Shown here: piece after piece, positions 52,938 through 60,994 of the stretch
Layout of the letters: every line of letters begins with the position of its first letter
Position numbering within the stretch: the stretch's first letter is position 1
Assembly: GCF_001552595.1 (NCBI RefSeq)
Contig: NZ_BCRM01000001.1
Location: forward strand, 434,001 to 498,000
From: Rhodococcus erythropolis NBRC 15567
GTDB lineage: Bacteria; Actinomycetota; Actinomycetes; Mycobacteriales; Mycobacteriaceae
Reading direction: 5' to 3'
DNA length: 64,000 bases
Made by a program: the position numbers and the translations under genes
The notes under the pieces: model-generated
The model's database searches: none
Told to the model about the DNA's origin: nothing
Seen by the model: the letters and a program-made list of their open reading frames with translations, nothing else

Positions 52938-53762
52938 TCAGCGAGTGGCAGCCGAGTGGTTGTTGGACGACTGAGTACGTCCGAGATCGACGGAGATGGC
53001 GTCCGCGGTGGCGACTGCGGCCGGAACCAGTTCACCGCGAACAGCTTCGGCGCTGTAGCGGGCGGCTTGGGTGGAGATGTTGACAGCCGCGACCACATCA
53101 CCGGTTGCGTCCCGGATGGGTGCGGCGAGCGAGCGCAGACCCTCTTCGAGTTCCTGATCGACAATCGCGAATCCGTCGGCGCGAATCTTCTCGAGTTCGG
53201 CACGCAGACCGTCGGCGGTGGAGATGGTCTTGCCGGTCAGACGGGTGAAGGACACTCGGGCGAGGTAGGCGTCCAGGGCGTCGTCCGGCAAGCCGGCGAG
53301 CAGAACCCTACCCATGGATGTGGCGTACGCGGGAAAGCGCGTGCCGATGGTGATGGAAACCGTCATGATGCGGCTGACCGGAACACGGGCCACGTACACG
53401 ACGTCATCACCGTCGAGGATCGACACGGACGTGGATTCACGGACCTTGGCGGACAAGGCTTCCAGATGCGGCCCGGCGATCTCGGGAAGGGACAGACTGG
53501 AGAGGTAGCTGTAGCCGAGTTCGAGGACACGGGGCGTCAACCAGAACACCGAACCGTCAGTACGTACGTATTCGAGTTCGACGAGTGTGAGCAGGAAGCG
53601 GCGAGCAGTCGCACGCGTGAGATCGGTGTGCCTGGCAACCTCGCTGAGGGTGCGACGCGGGTGCTCACCGTCGAAAGCCTTGATGACGGACAGCCCACGG
53701 GCCAGCGACTGCACGTAGTCCGGTGACGGTCCCGGCGCTTGCTCGCTGCTGTTCTCACTCAT
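52938..53762 (-). CDS. pcaR: IclR-family regulator of the pca genes
   Basis: 274 residues. N-terminal winged helix ('SLARGLSVIKAFDGEHPRRTLSEVARHTDLTRATARRFL' region) and IclR effector domain with 'YATSMGRVLLAGLPDDALDAY' and 'GFAIVDQELEEGLRSLAAPI'. In pseudomonads and Acinetobacter PcaR/PcaU respond to beta-ketoadipate or protocatechuate. Gene is inside the operon, overlapping pcaL by ATGA; the likely operators lie between pcaH and pcaI. Confidence 0.93.
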   Translation of the reverse strand: MSENSSEQAPGPSPDYVQSLARGLSVIKAFDGEHPRRTLSEVARHTDLTRATARRFLLTLVELEYVRTDGSVFWLTPRVLELGYSYLSSLSLPEIAGPHLEALSAKVRESTSVSILDGDDVVYVARVPVSRIMTVSITIGTRFPAYATSMGRVLLAGLPDDALDAYLARVSFTRLTGKTISTADGLRAELEKIRADGFAIVDQELEEGLRSLAAPIRDATGDVVAAVNISTQAARYSAEAVRGELVPAAVATADAISVDLGRTQSSNNHSAATR

Positions 53763-54940
53763 GTTGTCTCGTTCTCCTCAGGTTCGGCCGAGAGGTCTGC
53801 GAGTGCTTGCTTTCCCAGCGCAAAAGCCAAGTTGCTGTTCGGCACACCCGCATAGACCGCGGTATGGAGAAATACTTCCACGAGTTCGTCGGGATCGATC
53901 CCGGCACGCAGCGCAGCGCGAATATGCATGTCGAGTTCGTGTTCGTTGCCGACGGCGGTGAGGATCGCGAGAGTGAGGAGCCTGCGGGTGTGGTGATCGA
54001 GGCCGGGGCGTGACCAGATGTCGCCCCACGCCGTGCGAGTGATGAAGTCCTGGAACGGGGCCGTGAATTCGGTGGCACCGGCGATGGAACGATCGACGTG
54101 GGCGTCGCCGAGCACCTGACGTCGTACGGTCATACCTGCCGATACCGCGGCGCTACGTTGGGCGAGCGCAGATGTGTGCGAGGCAATATGCGTTGCAAGC
54201 AGTTTGGTGACGCGCCCGGCCTGTTCGACGTTGGCGAGGTGTGCGCCGGGATCGACCACGTGCAGTACCGCATCGGCGATACCGTCGGCGATCGCGCTCA
54301 ACGTCGCCGGAGGTGTCGACGGATCCTGCTCGCCCGCGACGAGGAGCGTCGGAGCGACGATGCGGGCCAGGTCGGCGCGGCCGTCCCACATCGAAAGCGC
54401 CTCGCAGCAGGCGGCATAACCCTCGTCGGGTGTGGCTTCGACCATCGCGACGTGGCGGGCGACAAGCTCCGGATCGTTTTCGGCCAGTCCCGGCGTGAAC
54501 CAGCGTCCGACGACGGCGGCCGCGATGGACGCGATGCCGTCCGCACGGACAGCCTGCGCACGATCGATCCATGGCTGAGTCGGGGCGAACTGCGAGGACG
54601 TGCACATCAACGTCAACGTCTCGACGCGAGTGGGGTGGTGCGCGGCGATCCACTGGCTGACAGCGCCGCCGAGGGAGAGCCCAACGAGATGTACGGACTC
54701 GAGTTCGAGCGAATCGAGGAGAGCGATGACATCGCCGGCAAGATCGGCAATGGAGTAGGGGCCCGCAGGCACCGGTGACTTGCCGTGGCCGCGATGATCG
54801 ACGGCGATGACGCGGTAGCGATTCGACAGCGCGTGAATCTGCGGCTGCCACATGGACAGATCGGATCCGAGTGAACCCAGGAGAACCACTGCCGGGGCAT
54901 CGGGATTGCCGGTCTGTTGAAAGTTGAGCGCGACGCTCAT
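53759..54940 (-). CDS. pcaL: fused beta-ketoadipate enol-lactone hydrolase / 4-carboxymuconolactone decarboxylase
   Basis: 393 residues, a fusion known in actinobacteria. Residues 1-255 are the alpha/beta hydrolase PcaD, with nucleophile Ser89 in 'LVGLSLGGAVSQW' and His in 'VDPGAHLANVE'. Residues 265-385 are PcaC-type decarboxylase with 'FQDFITRTAWGDIWSRPGLDHHTRRLLT' and 'ALRAGIDPDELVEVFLHTAVYAGVPN'. It does two successive steps: decarboxylation of 4-carboxymuconolactone and hydrolysis of the enol-lactone. It overlaps pcaB and pcaR by 4 bp each. Confidence 0.95.
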   Translation of the reverse strand: MSVALNFQQTGNPDAPAVVLLGSLGSDLSMWQPQIHALSNRYRVIAVDHRGHGKSPVPAGPYSIADLAGDVIALLDSLELESVHLVGLSLGGAVSQWIAAHHPTRVETLTLMCTSSQFAPTQPWIDRAQAVRADGIASIAAAVVGRWFTPGLAENDPELVARHVAMVEATPDEGYAACCEALSMWDGRADLARIVAPTLLVAGEQDPSTPPATLSAIADGIADAVLHVVDPGAHLANVEQAGRVTKLLATHIASHTSALAQRSAAVSAGMTVRRQVLGDAHVDRSIAGATEFTAPFQDFITRTAWGDIWSRPGLDHHTRRLLTLAILTAVGNEHELDMHIRAALRAGIDPDELVEVFLHTAVYAGVPNSNLAFALGKQALADLSAEPEENETT

Positions 54941-56265
54941 CGAGATCCTCCTGTGGGGCGTTCGGCGAGGGCGCGGTCGACCAGATCGGTGGCGTGGCCC
55001 AGATAGTGTGCGGGGTCGAGTAGTTCGGCGATCTCGGTTTCGCTCAGGTGCTCTGCGATGGCGGGATCACGATCCAACCTGGTTCCGGAAGTGGCTGCCG
55101 CGGTGACGATGTCGCGTGCTCGATCAGTGTGTGCGGACAGGGCCTTGGTGACACGCTCGGCGAGAATCAGGCCACCGGTGATGTCTAGATTACGAGCCAT
55201 CGACTCGGTGTGTACTTGCAGGCCGGTGAGGCTCACGGAAAGCTGGTGCGCTGCTCCGCCTGCCAGACGCAGGAGATCGGTGACGGTTTCCCACTCGGCG
55301 TGCCAGGGGCCTGCGGCGCGAGCGAATTCGTGATCCATGTTCGACAGGGCTGTGGCCACCAGGGCGGGAGTACGTCGCGCTGCCGCGCGGGCGGTGATCG
55401 CGGCAACCGGATTCTGCTTGTGGGGCATGGCCGATGAGCCGCCCGGAGCGCTCTCGGCGACCTCGGACAGCTCGGTGGACGCCATGACGGTGATGTCGGT
55501 GGCGGGCTTGGAAACGGCGCCGGCGACGATACCGAGTGTGGTCGCGAGTTCTGCGATGGTCACGCGGTCGGTGTGCCAGGGAGTGACCTGCCTGGCCAGA
55601 CCGAGTTCGTCGGCCAGCGCGTCCGCGATCCTGAGTCCGTCGGGATACAACGCAGCGAGTGTTCCTGCGGCTCCGCCGAATTGAACCGGCAACGTGGACA
55701 GCACGATTTCGAGACGAATCGCTGCGGCGTCGAGTGCGGTGAACCAACTCGATGCCAGTAGCCCGAAGGTGGTCGGAAGTGCTTGTTGTCCCAGGGTTCT
55801 CGCGACCATCGGAGTAGAGCGATGGATGCGGGCGAGGTGGGCGGCGGAATCGGCGGCGCGGGTCAGGTCGGCCAGAACCACCGCGCCCGCGCGTCGCGTC
55901 AACAGCATCAGCGCACAATCCATGATGTCCTGACTGGTGGCGCCCGGGTGCACCACGGAGGCAGGCACGCCTTCCTGTCCCACCCTTTCGCGCAGCATCT
56001 TCACCAGCGGAATGACGGGATTTCCGCCGGCAGCCGACGCGCGGCCGAGCGCCACGATGTCCAGGCCGCCCGGTTGTGAGAGTTCAGCTGCGGCGGTCGC
56101 CACCGCGGCGCAATGTTCCCCGTCGGCCAACCCGACAGTGGCCATCGCACAACTCAGTGCGGCTTCCACTTCGAGCAGCGCGGTGACCCACGCCTGGTCG
56201 GACAGGTGCTCCGATACTCGGGTGGCCCCGAACACCGGGTCGAACAGTGCGCCGCGAGTGGGCAT
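54937..56265 (-). CDS. pcaB: 3-carboxy-cis,cis-muconate cycloisomerase
   Basis: 442 residues, fumarase/aspartase superfamily. The signature 'GGSSAMPHKQNPVAAITARA' is clear, with 'HPGATSQDIMDCALML' before it. It cyclises 3-carboxymuconate to 4-carboxymuconolactone. It overlaps pcaL by ATGA and follows pcaG by 11 bp. Length is usual. Confidence 0.96.
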   Translation of the reverse strand: MPTRGALFDPVFGATRVSEHLSDQAWVTALLEVEAALSCAMATVGLADGEHCAAVATAAAELSQPGGLDIVALGRASAAGGNPVIPLVKMLRERVGQEGVPASVVHPGATSQDIMDCALMLLTRRAGAVVLADLTRAADSAAHLARIHRSTPMVARTLGQQALPTTFGLLASSWFTALDAAAIRLEIVLSTLPVQFGGAAGTLAALYPDGLRIADALADELGLARQVTPWHTDRVTIAELATTLGIVAGAVSKPATDITVMASTELSEVAESAPGGSSAMPHKQNPVAAITARAAARRTPALVATALSNMDHEFARAAGPWHAEWETVTDLLRLAGGAAHQLSVSLTGLQVHTESMARNLDITGGLILAERVTKALSAHTDRARDIVTAAATSGTRLDRDPAIAEHLSETEIAELLDPAHYLGHATDLVDRALAERPTGGSR

Positions 56266-56276
56266 GTGTACTCCTC

Positions 56277-56918
56277 TTACAGCTCGAAGAAGGGCGTCTC
56301 GACGCCGTTCGCGTCCTCGTCCTGAACATAGACCGTCCAGGAGTACCCACCGTCGACCTTGGTTGCAACCAACTTCGCGCGTTCGGTTTCGCTCAGTGAG
56401 GACAGCACCGGATCTGTTACGTGTGCGTCGGTGTCCTCGGGGAAGTACAAGCGGGTGACCAGGCGGTCGAGCATGCCGCGAGCGAAGACCGACACGTTGA
56501 CGTGCGGCGCTTCGTCCGCATCCGTTTCAGTGGGCTGCGCTCCGGGCTTGACGGTGTAGACCAGTGCGGTGCCGGTGGAATCTGCTGCGCTGCGGGCGAA
56601 TCCGCGAAAACCCGCCGGAGTGAGGTCCACTGCGCCGCGGGGATCGTCCGGATGGTTGAAGCGTCCGAGCGTATCGGCCTGCCATGTTTCGATCATCGCG
56701 TCGGCGACGGGTGTGCGGGCGCCGTCGATCACCGTGATGGCCAGCGTGATTCGTCCGGGGGTGTCGGTCGGGGCAGCGTCGGGGCCGTCCGTCCAGGGGA
56801 GGCCGATGTGCCAGTACGGTCCGACGGTCTGAGAGGGCGTGACCCCGAAGGGGGCGGTGGTGAAGTCGCCGGGGACGACCGGATAAGTGGGTGCGGGCTT
56901 CGCGGTGTGATCAGTCAT
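56277..56918 (-). CDS. pcaG: protocatechuate 3,4-dioxygenase alpha subunit
   Basis: 213 residues. 'TPSQTVGPYWHIGLPW' and 'PVADAMIETWQADTLGRF' are alpha-subunit features; the iron ligands are absent, as expected, since they sit in the beta subunit. With PcaH it cleaves protocatechuate between the hydroxyls. The ATG overlaps the end of pcaH by 8 bp (ATGACTGA). Confidence 0.95.
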   Translation of the reverse strand: MTDHTAKPAPTYPVVPGDFTTAPFGVTPSQTVGPYWHIGLPWTDGPDAAPTDTPGRITLAITVIDGARTPVADAMIETWQADTLGRFNHPDDPRGAVDLTPAGFRGFARSAADSTGTALVYTVKPGAQPTETDADEAPHVNVSVFARGMLDRLVTRLYFPEDTDAHVTDPVLSSLSETERAKLVATKVDGGYSWTVYVQDEDANGVETPFFEL

Positions 56919-57630
56919 CGTGGTCTTCCTCGTTCTCGAATACGGAGGCATTACGGCCGCGCAGGACGATGTCGAAGCGGAACCCGAGAGCCCAGTTGGG
57001 GACTGTGGCGTCGTAGTCGAAGACGCTGACCATGCGGTGACGTGCTGCTTCGGGTACCGCGTTGTAGATCGGGTCCTGGAAGAACATCGGATCGTCGGGG
57101 AAGTACATCTGCGTCACGAGGCGCTGCGTGAATGCCGTGCCGAACAGCGAGAAATGGATGTGGGCCGGTCGCCAGGCGTTGTCGTGGTTCATCCACGGGT
57201 AGGCGCCCGGCTTGATCGTGGTGAAGCTGTAGTGGCCGTTCGCGTCGGTCACGCAGCGACCGAGCCCGTTGAAGAACGGGTCCAGCGGCGCGGGCCAGTT
57301 GTCGCCGGTGTGGCGGTAGCGTCCACCGGCGTTGGCCTGCCACACCTCGAGCAGTGTGTGGGGGACCGGCTTTCCGTCGCCGTCGAGTACACGGCCGTGA
57401 ACGACGATGCGCTGTCCCTGTGCTTCGCCGCCGTTGGCGATGGTCAGGTCGTTTTCGCCGGCGCCGACGCGATCTTCGCCGAATACCGGCCCGGTGAGCT
57501 CCGTGAGGCGCTGGGGGAGCAGCTTGAGCGGTTGCTTCGGGTGGCGAAGAGAAGTGGTCTTGTAGTCCGCGAAATCGGCCGGGGCGTTGACGCCAGTCGG
57601 CCGCTGGTACCTCGGCGGTAGATGCAGCAT
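56911..57630 (-). CDS. pcaH: protocatechuate 3,4-dioxygenase beta subunit
   Basis: 239 residues. Iron ligands Tyr105 ('GGRYRHTGD'), Tyr144 ('PGAYPW'), His157 and His159 ('WRPAHIHF') keep the exact spacing of the known enzyme (39 and 13 residues). It opens the ring to 3-carboxy-cis,cis-muconate. First gene of the operon; ATG at 57630 with GAGG upstream. Divergent from pcaIJ. Confidence 0.97.
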   Translation of the reverse strand: MLHLPPRYQRPTGVNAPADFADYKTTSLRHPKQPLKLLPQRLTELTGPVFGEDRVGAGENDLTIANGGEAQGQRIVVHGRVLDGDGKPVPHTLLEVWQANAGGRYRHTGDNWPAPLDPFFNGLGRCVTDANGHYSFTTIKPGAYPWMNHDNAWRPAHIHFSLFGTAFTQRLVTQMYFPDDPMFFQDPIYNAVPEAARHRMVSVFDYDATVPNWALGFRFDIVLRGRNASVFENEEDHDD

Positions 57631-57661
57631 AGGGAACCTCGTCGTTCGGTTACGTGAAGTT

Positions 57662-57776
57662 GTTCGCAATGTGTACATGTGTTGCGCTCTGCGAACAGAA
57701 TAGTTCGTAGATGTGACCCAGGCAATGCCGGGGGCGAAAAATGTTCGTAATGCGCACGGGGGTTCACAATACGTAC
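57662..57776. promoter_or_regulatory. PcaR operator repeats GTTCrYAATrYGYAC
   Basis: Copies at 57662-57676 (GTTCGCAATGTGTAC), 57743-57757 (GTTCGTAATGCGCAC) and 57762-57776 (GTTCACAATACGTAC), the last two 19 bp apart. An additional inverted pair GCGAAC/GTTCGT lies at 57691-57708. IclR-type PcaU/PcaR proteins are known to bind three repeats with a similar GTTCG..AAT..CAC core. Confidence 0.8.
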
Positions 57777-57798
57777 GCACCGCGCTACTGTGATCGAC
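57763..57798 (+). promoter_or_regulatory. pcaI promoter, leaderless
   Basis: -35 TTCACA (57763-57768), a 17-bp spacer and -10 TACTGT (57786-57791), with start expected at the pcaI ATG (57799). The -35 lies inside the third PcaR site. No Shine-Dalgarno is present, which supports a leaderless transcript. Confidence 0.65.
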
Positions 57799-58548
57799 AT
57801 GATGGACAAAGTCATTCCCACTGCTGCCGAGGCCGTCGCCGACGTGCCGGACGGCGTCACGATCGCTGTCGGAGGTTTCGGGCTCGTCGGAGTGCCGGAA
57901 ATCCTCATCGATGCGCTCCTAGAGCAGGGCGCGACATCACTCGAAACGGTGAGCAACAACTGCGGCACCGACGGGTTCGGGCTCGGAGTGCTTCTGGAGA
58001 AGGGGCGTATCCGTCGTACTGTCAGCTCGTACGTCGGCTCCAACAAGGAGTTCGCGCGTCAGTACCTTTCCGGTGAGCTGGAAGTCGAACTCACGCCGCA
58101 GGGCACGCTCGCCGAGCGCATGCGCGCCGGGGGAGCGGGCATCCCCGCGTTCTTCACCCCGGCCGGCGTCGGCACCCAGGTCGCCGACGGTGGCCTGCCA
58201 CTGCGTTACGACGGCAACGGCGGCATCGCAGTTGCCAGTCCGCCCAAGGAAACTCGTGACTTCGACGGCGTCACCTACGTGATGGAGCGCGGCATCGTCG
58301 CCGACTATGCACTGGTCCACGCCTGGAAAGGTGACCGGCACGGCAACCTCGTCTACCGCGCGAGTACCCAGAACTTCAATCCGGCTGCAGCAACGTCGGG
58401 GCGCATCACCATTGCGCAGGTCGAGCACCTCGTCGAGCCGGGTGAGCTCGACCCTGCCGAGATCCACACGCCGGGCATTCACGTTCAGCGTGTTGTCCAC
58501 GTCGGCCCCGTGACGGTCGGCATCGAGAATCGGACGGTACGAGCATGA
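57799..58548 (+). CDS. pcaI: 3-oxoadipate CoA-transferase subunit A
   Basis: 249 residues. '[20 protein letters not shown]' (coenzyme A fold) and '[20 protein letters not shown]' with '[29 protein letters not shown]' match the class I CoA-transferase alpha subunit. It moves CoA from succinyl-CoA to beta-ketoadipate. An ATG at 57802 and a GTG at 57790 are other starts. Overlaps pcaJ as ATGA. Confidence 0.94.
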   Translation: MMDKVIPTAAEAVADVPDGVTIAVGGFGLVGVPEILIDALLEQGATSLETVSNNCGTDGFGLGVLLEKGRIRRTVSSYVGSNKEFARQYLSGELEVELTPQGTLAERMRAGGAGIPAFFTPAGVGTQVADGGLPLRYDGNGGIAVASPPKETRDFDGVTYVMERGIVADYALVHAWKGDRHGNLVYRASTQNFNPAAATSGRITIAQVEHLVEPGELDPAEIHTPGIHVQRVVHVGPVTVGIENRTVRA

Positions 58549-59192
58549 CTTCTGTACTACCCACCAAACTCACCCGCGAAGAGATGGCGGCCCGCGTCGC
58601 GCGCGAACTCGAGGACGGGCAGTACGTGAACCTCGGCATCGGTATGCCGACGCTGGTTCCGAACTACCTCCCGACCGACATCACCGTTGTATTGCATTCG
58701 GAGAACGGCGTTCTGGGCGTGGGGCCGTACCCGACCGAGGACGAACTCGATCCCGAGCTGATCAATGCGGGCAAGGAGACCATCACCGTTCTCCCCGGTG
58801 CGTCGTTCTTCGACTCCTCAGCGTCGTTCGGCATGATCCGCGGCGGCCAGGTCGACGTTGCCGTGCTCGGTGCCATGCAGGTCAGTGCCACCGGAGACCT
58901 CGCGAACTGGATGATCCCCGGCCACATGGTCAAAGGCATGGGCGGCGCGATGGATCTGGTCCACGGCGCAAAGCGCGTCATCGTGATGATGGAGCACGTC
59001 TCGAAGAAGGGTGAGCACAAGATCGTCGAGGAGTGCTCGCTTCCGCTGACCGGTACGGGCTGTGTCCAGCGAATCATCACCGACATGGCCGTGATCGACG
59101 TGACTGACGACGGTCTCCGCCTGGTGGAGACGGCGCCGGGCATCAGCGTCGAGGACGTGGTTGCTGCCACCGGAGCGAAACTGATTCTTTGA
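58545..59192 (+). CDS. pcaJ: 3-oxoadipate CoA-transferase subunit B
   Basis: 215 residues. '[20 protein letters not shown]' and the catalytic Glu in '[14 protein letters not shown]' identify the beta subunit. Glu forms the covalent acyl-CoA intermediate. Ends before a strong rho-independent terminator. Confidence 0.95.
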   Translation: MTSVLPTKLTREEMAARVARELEDGQYVNLGIGMPTLVPNYLPTDITVVLHSENGVLGVGPYPTEDELDPELINAGKETITVLPGASFFDSSASFGMIRGGQVDVAVLGAMQVSATGDLANWMIPGHMVKGMGGAMDLVHGAKRVIVMMEHVSKKGEHKIVEECSLPLTGTGCVQRIITDMAVIDVTDDGLRLVETAPGISVEDVVAATGAKLIL

Positions 59193-59214
59193 CAGTATGT
59201 TTCATCTGATGGCT

Positions 59215-59253
59215 CAGCCGCCGGGTCGTGACTTCCATCCGACCCGGCGGCTG
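59215..59253 (+). terminator. rho-independent terminator of pcaIJ
   Basis: Perfect 14-bp stem CAGCCGCCGGGTCG with an 11-nt loop, followed by TTTTAC. It also lies at the end of the AraC gene on the other strand. Confidence 0.92.
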
Positions 59254-59255
59254 TT

Positions 59256-60134
59256 TTACGCCCCGACGTCCTTCAGCTCGCTCTCGACCGGAATCCAGAG
59301 CTCGAACCGTGCGACGGTGAAATCGTCGTTGTATTCGGTACGCATGATCTCGGGACCAGGTACGGAGCGAAAAGGGTTGGCCGGGAACCATTCCGTGTAG
59401 ATATCGCGCCACAAGTACTGCACAGATTCGATTGCCGACCCGTCGGCGGTGAACACGGCCCACGTGTGTGCGTCGACCGTCAGCACATCGAAACCCGTGG
59501 GTGAAGGTTTGCCGGTGACCACTCCCAGGTAGTAATCCAGTTCTGTACCTTCGGTTCTGGGATGCGCCAAATTGTCGACGACACTGACGATTCCCGCCGG
59601 TTCCTGATCGGACAGCTCGCGCAACCCGCGCAACGCAACCTTGTCCACGGAGCGGGTGAAATCTTCGATGGCGGAGTTGGGACCTTCGTGAACCAGTGGA
59701 ACCCGGGTCTTGAACCCGACTACCGTCAGGGCAGGTTTGTCCACAAGCATGTAGTCCATCGGTGTGGCTCCTTCCAGTGTCACGTGAATGACAAGTTTCG
59801 GTTGTGATTTGAGAACGGCGGGAGCGCGTTTGACCGCGCCGGGGCTCACGCCGTGAAATGCGGTGAACGCTCGTGTGAAGGCTTCCGCGGACGAGTAGCC
59901 GTACTTCACGGCGGTCTCCAACACTCCTGATCTGCTGACGGACAACTCGGCACCGGCCAGGGTGAGTCGACGTCGACGGATGTATTCGGATACGGGAATG
60001 CCGGCCAGGGCTGAGAACATCCTCCGAAAGTGATACTCCGAGGTGGTTGCCAGCCTTGCCATCTCGGCTGTGTCGATCTCGCCGCTCAGATTGCTTTCGA
60101 TGTAGTCGAGCGCGCGGTTCAGTCCGTCGATCAT
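59256..60134 (-). CDS. AraC-type regulator with GyrI-like ligand domain
   Basis: 292 residues. N-terminal double helix-turn-helix 'IDTAEMARLATTSEYHFRRMFSALAGIPVSEYIRRRRL' with 'AVKYGYSSAEAFTRAFTAFHGVSPGA', then a GyrI-like domain ('GATPMDYMLVDKPALTVVGFKTRVP' through 'ARFELWIPVE'). Such proteins (SoxS/Rob/BltR-like) sense hydrophobic compounds. Divergent from the AhpD-like gene. Likely regulates it. Confidence 0.9.
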   Translation of the reverse strand: MIDGLNRALDYIESNLSGEIDTAEMARLATTSEYHFRRMFSALAGIPVSEYIRRRRLTLAGAELSVSRSGVLETAVKYGYSSAEAFTRAFTAFHGVSPGAVKRAPAVLKSQPKLVIHVTLEGATPMDYMLVDKPALTVVGFKTRVPLVHEGPNSAIEDFTRSVDKVALRGLRELSDQEPAGIVSVVDNLAHPRTEGTELDYYLGVVTGKPSPTGFDVLTVDAHTWAVFTADGSAIESVQYLWRDIYTEWFPANPFRSVPGPEIMRTEYNDDFTVARFELWIPVESELKDVGA

Positions 60135-60226
60135 CGTGTCTTCCTGTTCACGGGTTTCACGCTACGCAGATCACTTGGGCCGTACCCGACTATCCGTGCC
60201 CGAAAAAGTAGGGCAGGAAATGCATC

Positions 60227-60255
60227 TGGACAACTCAGTTAATCATCATTATCTT
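60227..60255 (+). promoter_or_regulatory. promoter of the AhpD-like gene
   Basis: -35 TGGACA (60227-60232), 17-bp spacer, -10 TATCTT (60250-60255); start expected near 60262, 27 bp before the GTG with AGGAGG ahead. Confidence 0.55.
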
Positions 60256-60288
60256 GAATCGAACATCGATGGTTGACCAGGAGGCACA

Positions 60289-60861
60289 GTGAGCACCCGT
60301 TTTCCGCAGGCTGAATTGACCGAGGTGCCCGAGGACATCGCCGCCAAGATTCTCGAGATCCAGGAGAAGTCAGGGTTCGTGCCCAACGTCTTCCTGATGT
60401 TCGCTCGGCGGCCAGCCGAGTTCCGGGCATTCTTCGCATACCACGACGTGATCATGCTCAAGGAAGATTCCGCACTCACCAAGGGCGATCGAGAAATGAT
60501 CGTCACCACGATCTCTGCGGCCAACAAATGTACGTACTGCGTTGTCGCGCACGGCGCGATTCTGCGTATCTACGAGAAGAAGCCGCTGGTTGCCGACCAG
60601 GTTGCGGTCAACTATCGCACCGCAGAGATCTCCGATCGTCAGCGCGCGATGCTCGACTTCGCCACCAAGGTGAACTCCGCCTCACACGAAATCGCCGACG
60701 TCGACTTCGACACCCTCCGTGTGCACGGCTTCGGCGACGCGGACGCGTGGGACATCGCCGCGATCACTGCATTCTTCGGGCTGAGCAATCGCATGGCGAG
60801 CTTCTCCGGCATGCTGCCCAATCCGGAGTTCTACCTGATGGGGCGCGTTCCGCGGTCCTGA
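60289..60861 (+). CDS. AhpD/carboxymuconolactone-decarboxylase-like peroxidase-related protein
   Basis: 190 residues, GTG with AGGAGG upstream. 'NKCTYCVVAHGAI' is the CxxC-xxxH motif of alkylhydroperoxidase AhpD-type CMD proteins. 'EIQEKSGFVPNVFLMFARRP' and 'LTKGDREMIVTTISAA' fit the peroxidase-related group. It may reduce organic hydroperoxides. Not PcaC: that is in PcaL. Confidence 0.88.
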   Translation: MSTRFPQAELTEVPEDIAAKILEIQEKSGFVPNVFLMFARRPAEFRAFFAYHDVIMLKEDSALTKGDREMIVTTISAANKCTYCVVAHGAILRIYEKKPLVADQVAVNYRTAEISDRQRAMLDFATKVNSASHEIADVDFDTLRVHGFGDADAWDIAAITAFFGLSNRMASFSGMLPNPEFYLMGRVPRS

Positions 60862-60994
60862 TTCCTGCCACTCGAACATAAGCTTTCAATTTTTCGGACC
60901 GACCGGTCGTAACGTCTGGAACTCAGCCGACGAAGTAAAGGCTGTCCACGCCGGAATTGCCGTCTTCGTAAAGAAGGCCGAAAGGTTGAGCGCT

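Noticed and set aside
51840-53726. 628-codon plus ORF across pcaF and pcaR
   Set aside because: Crosses two well-defined genes on the other strand and shows no domain.
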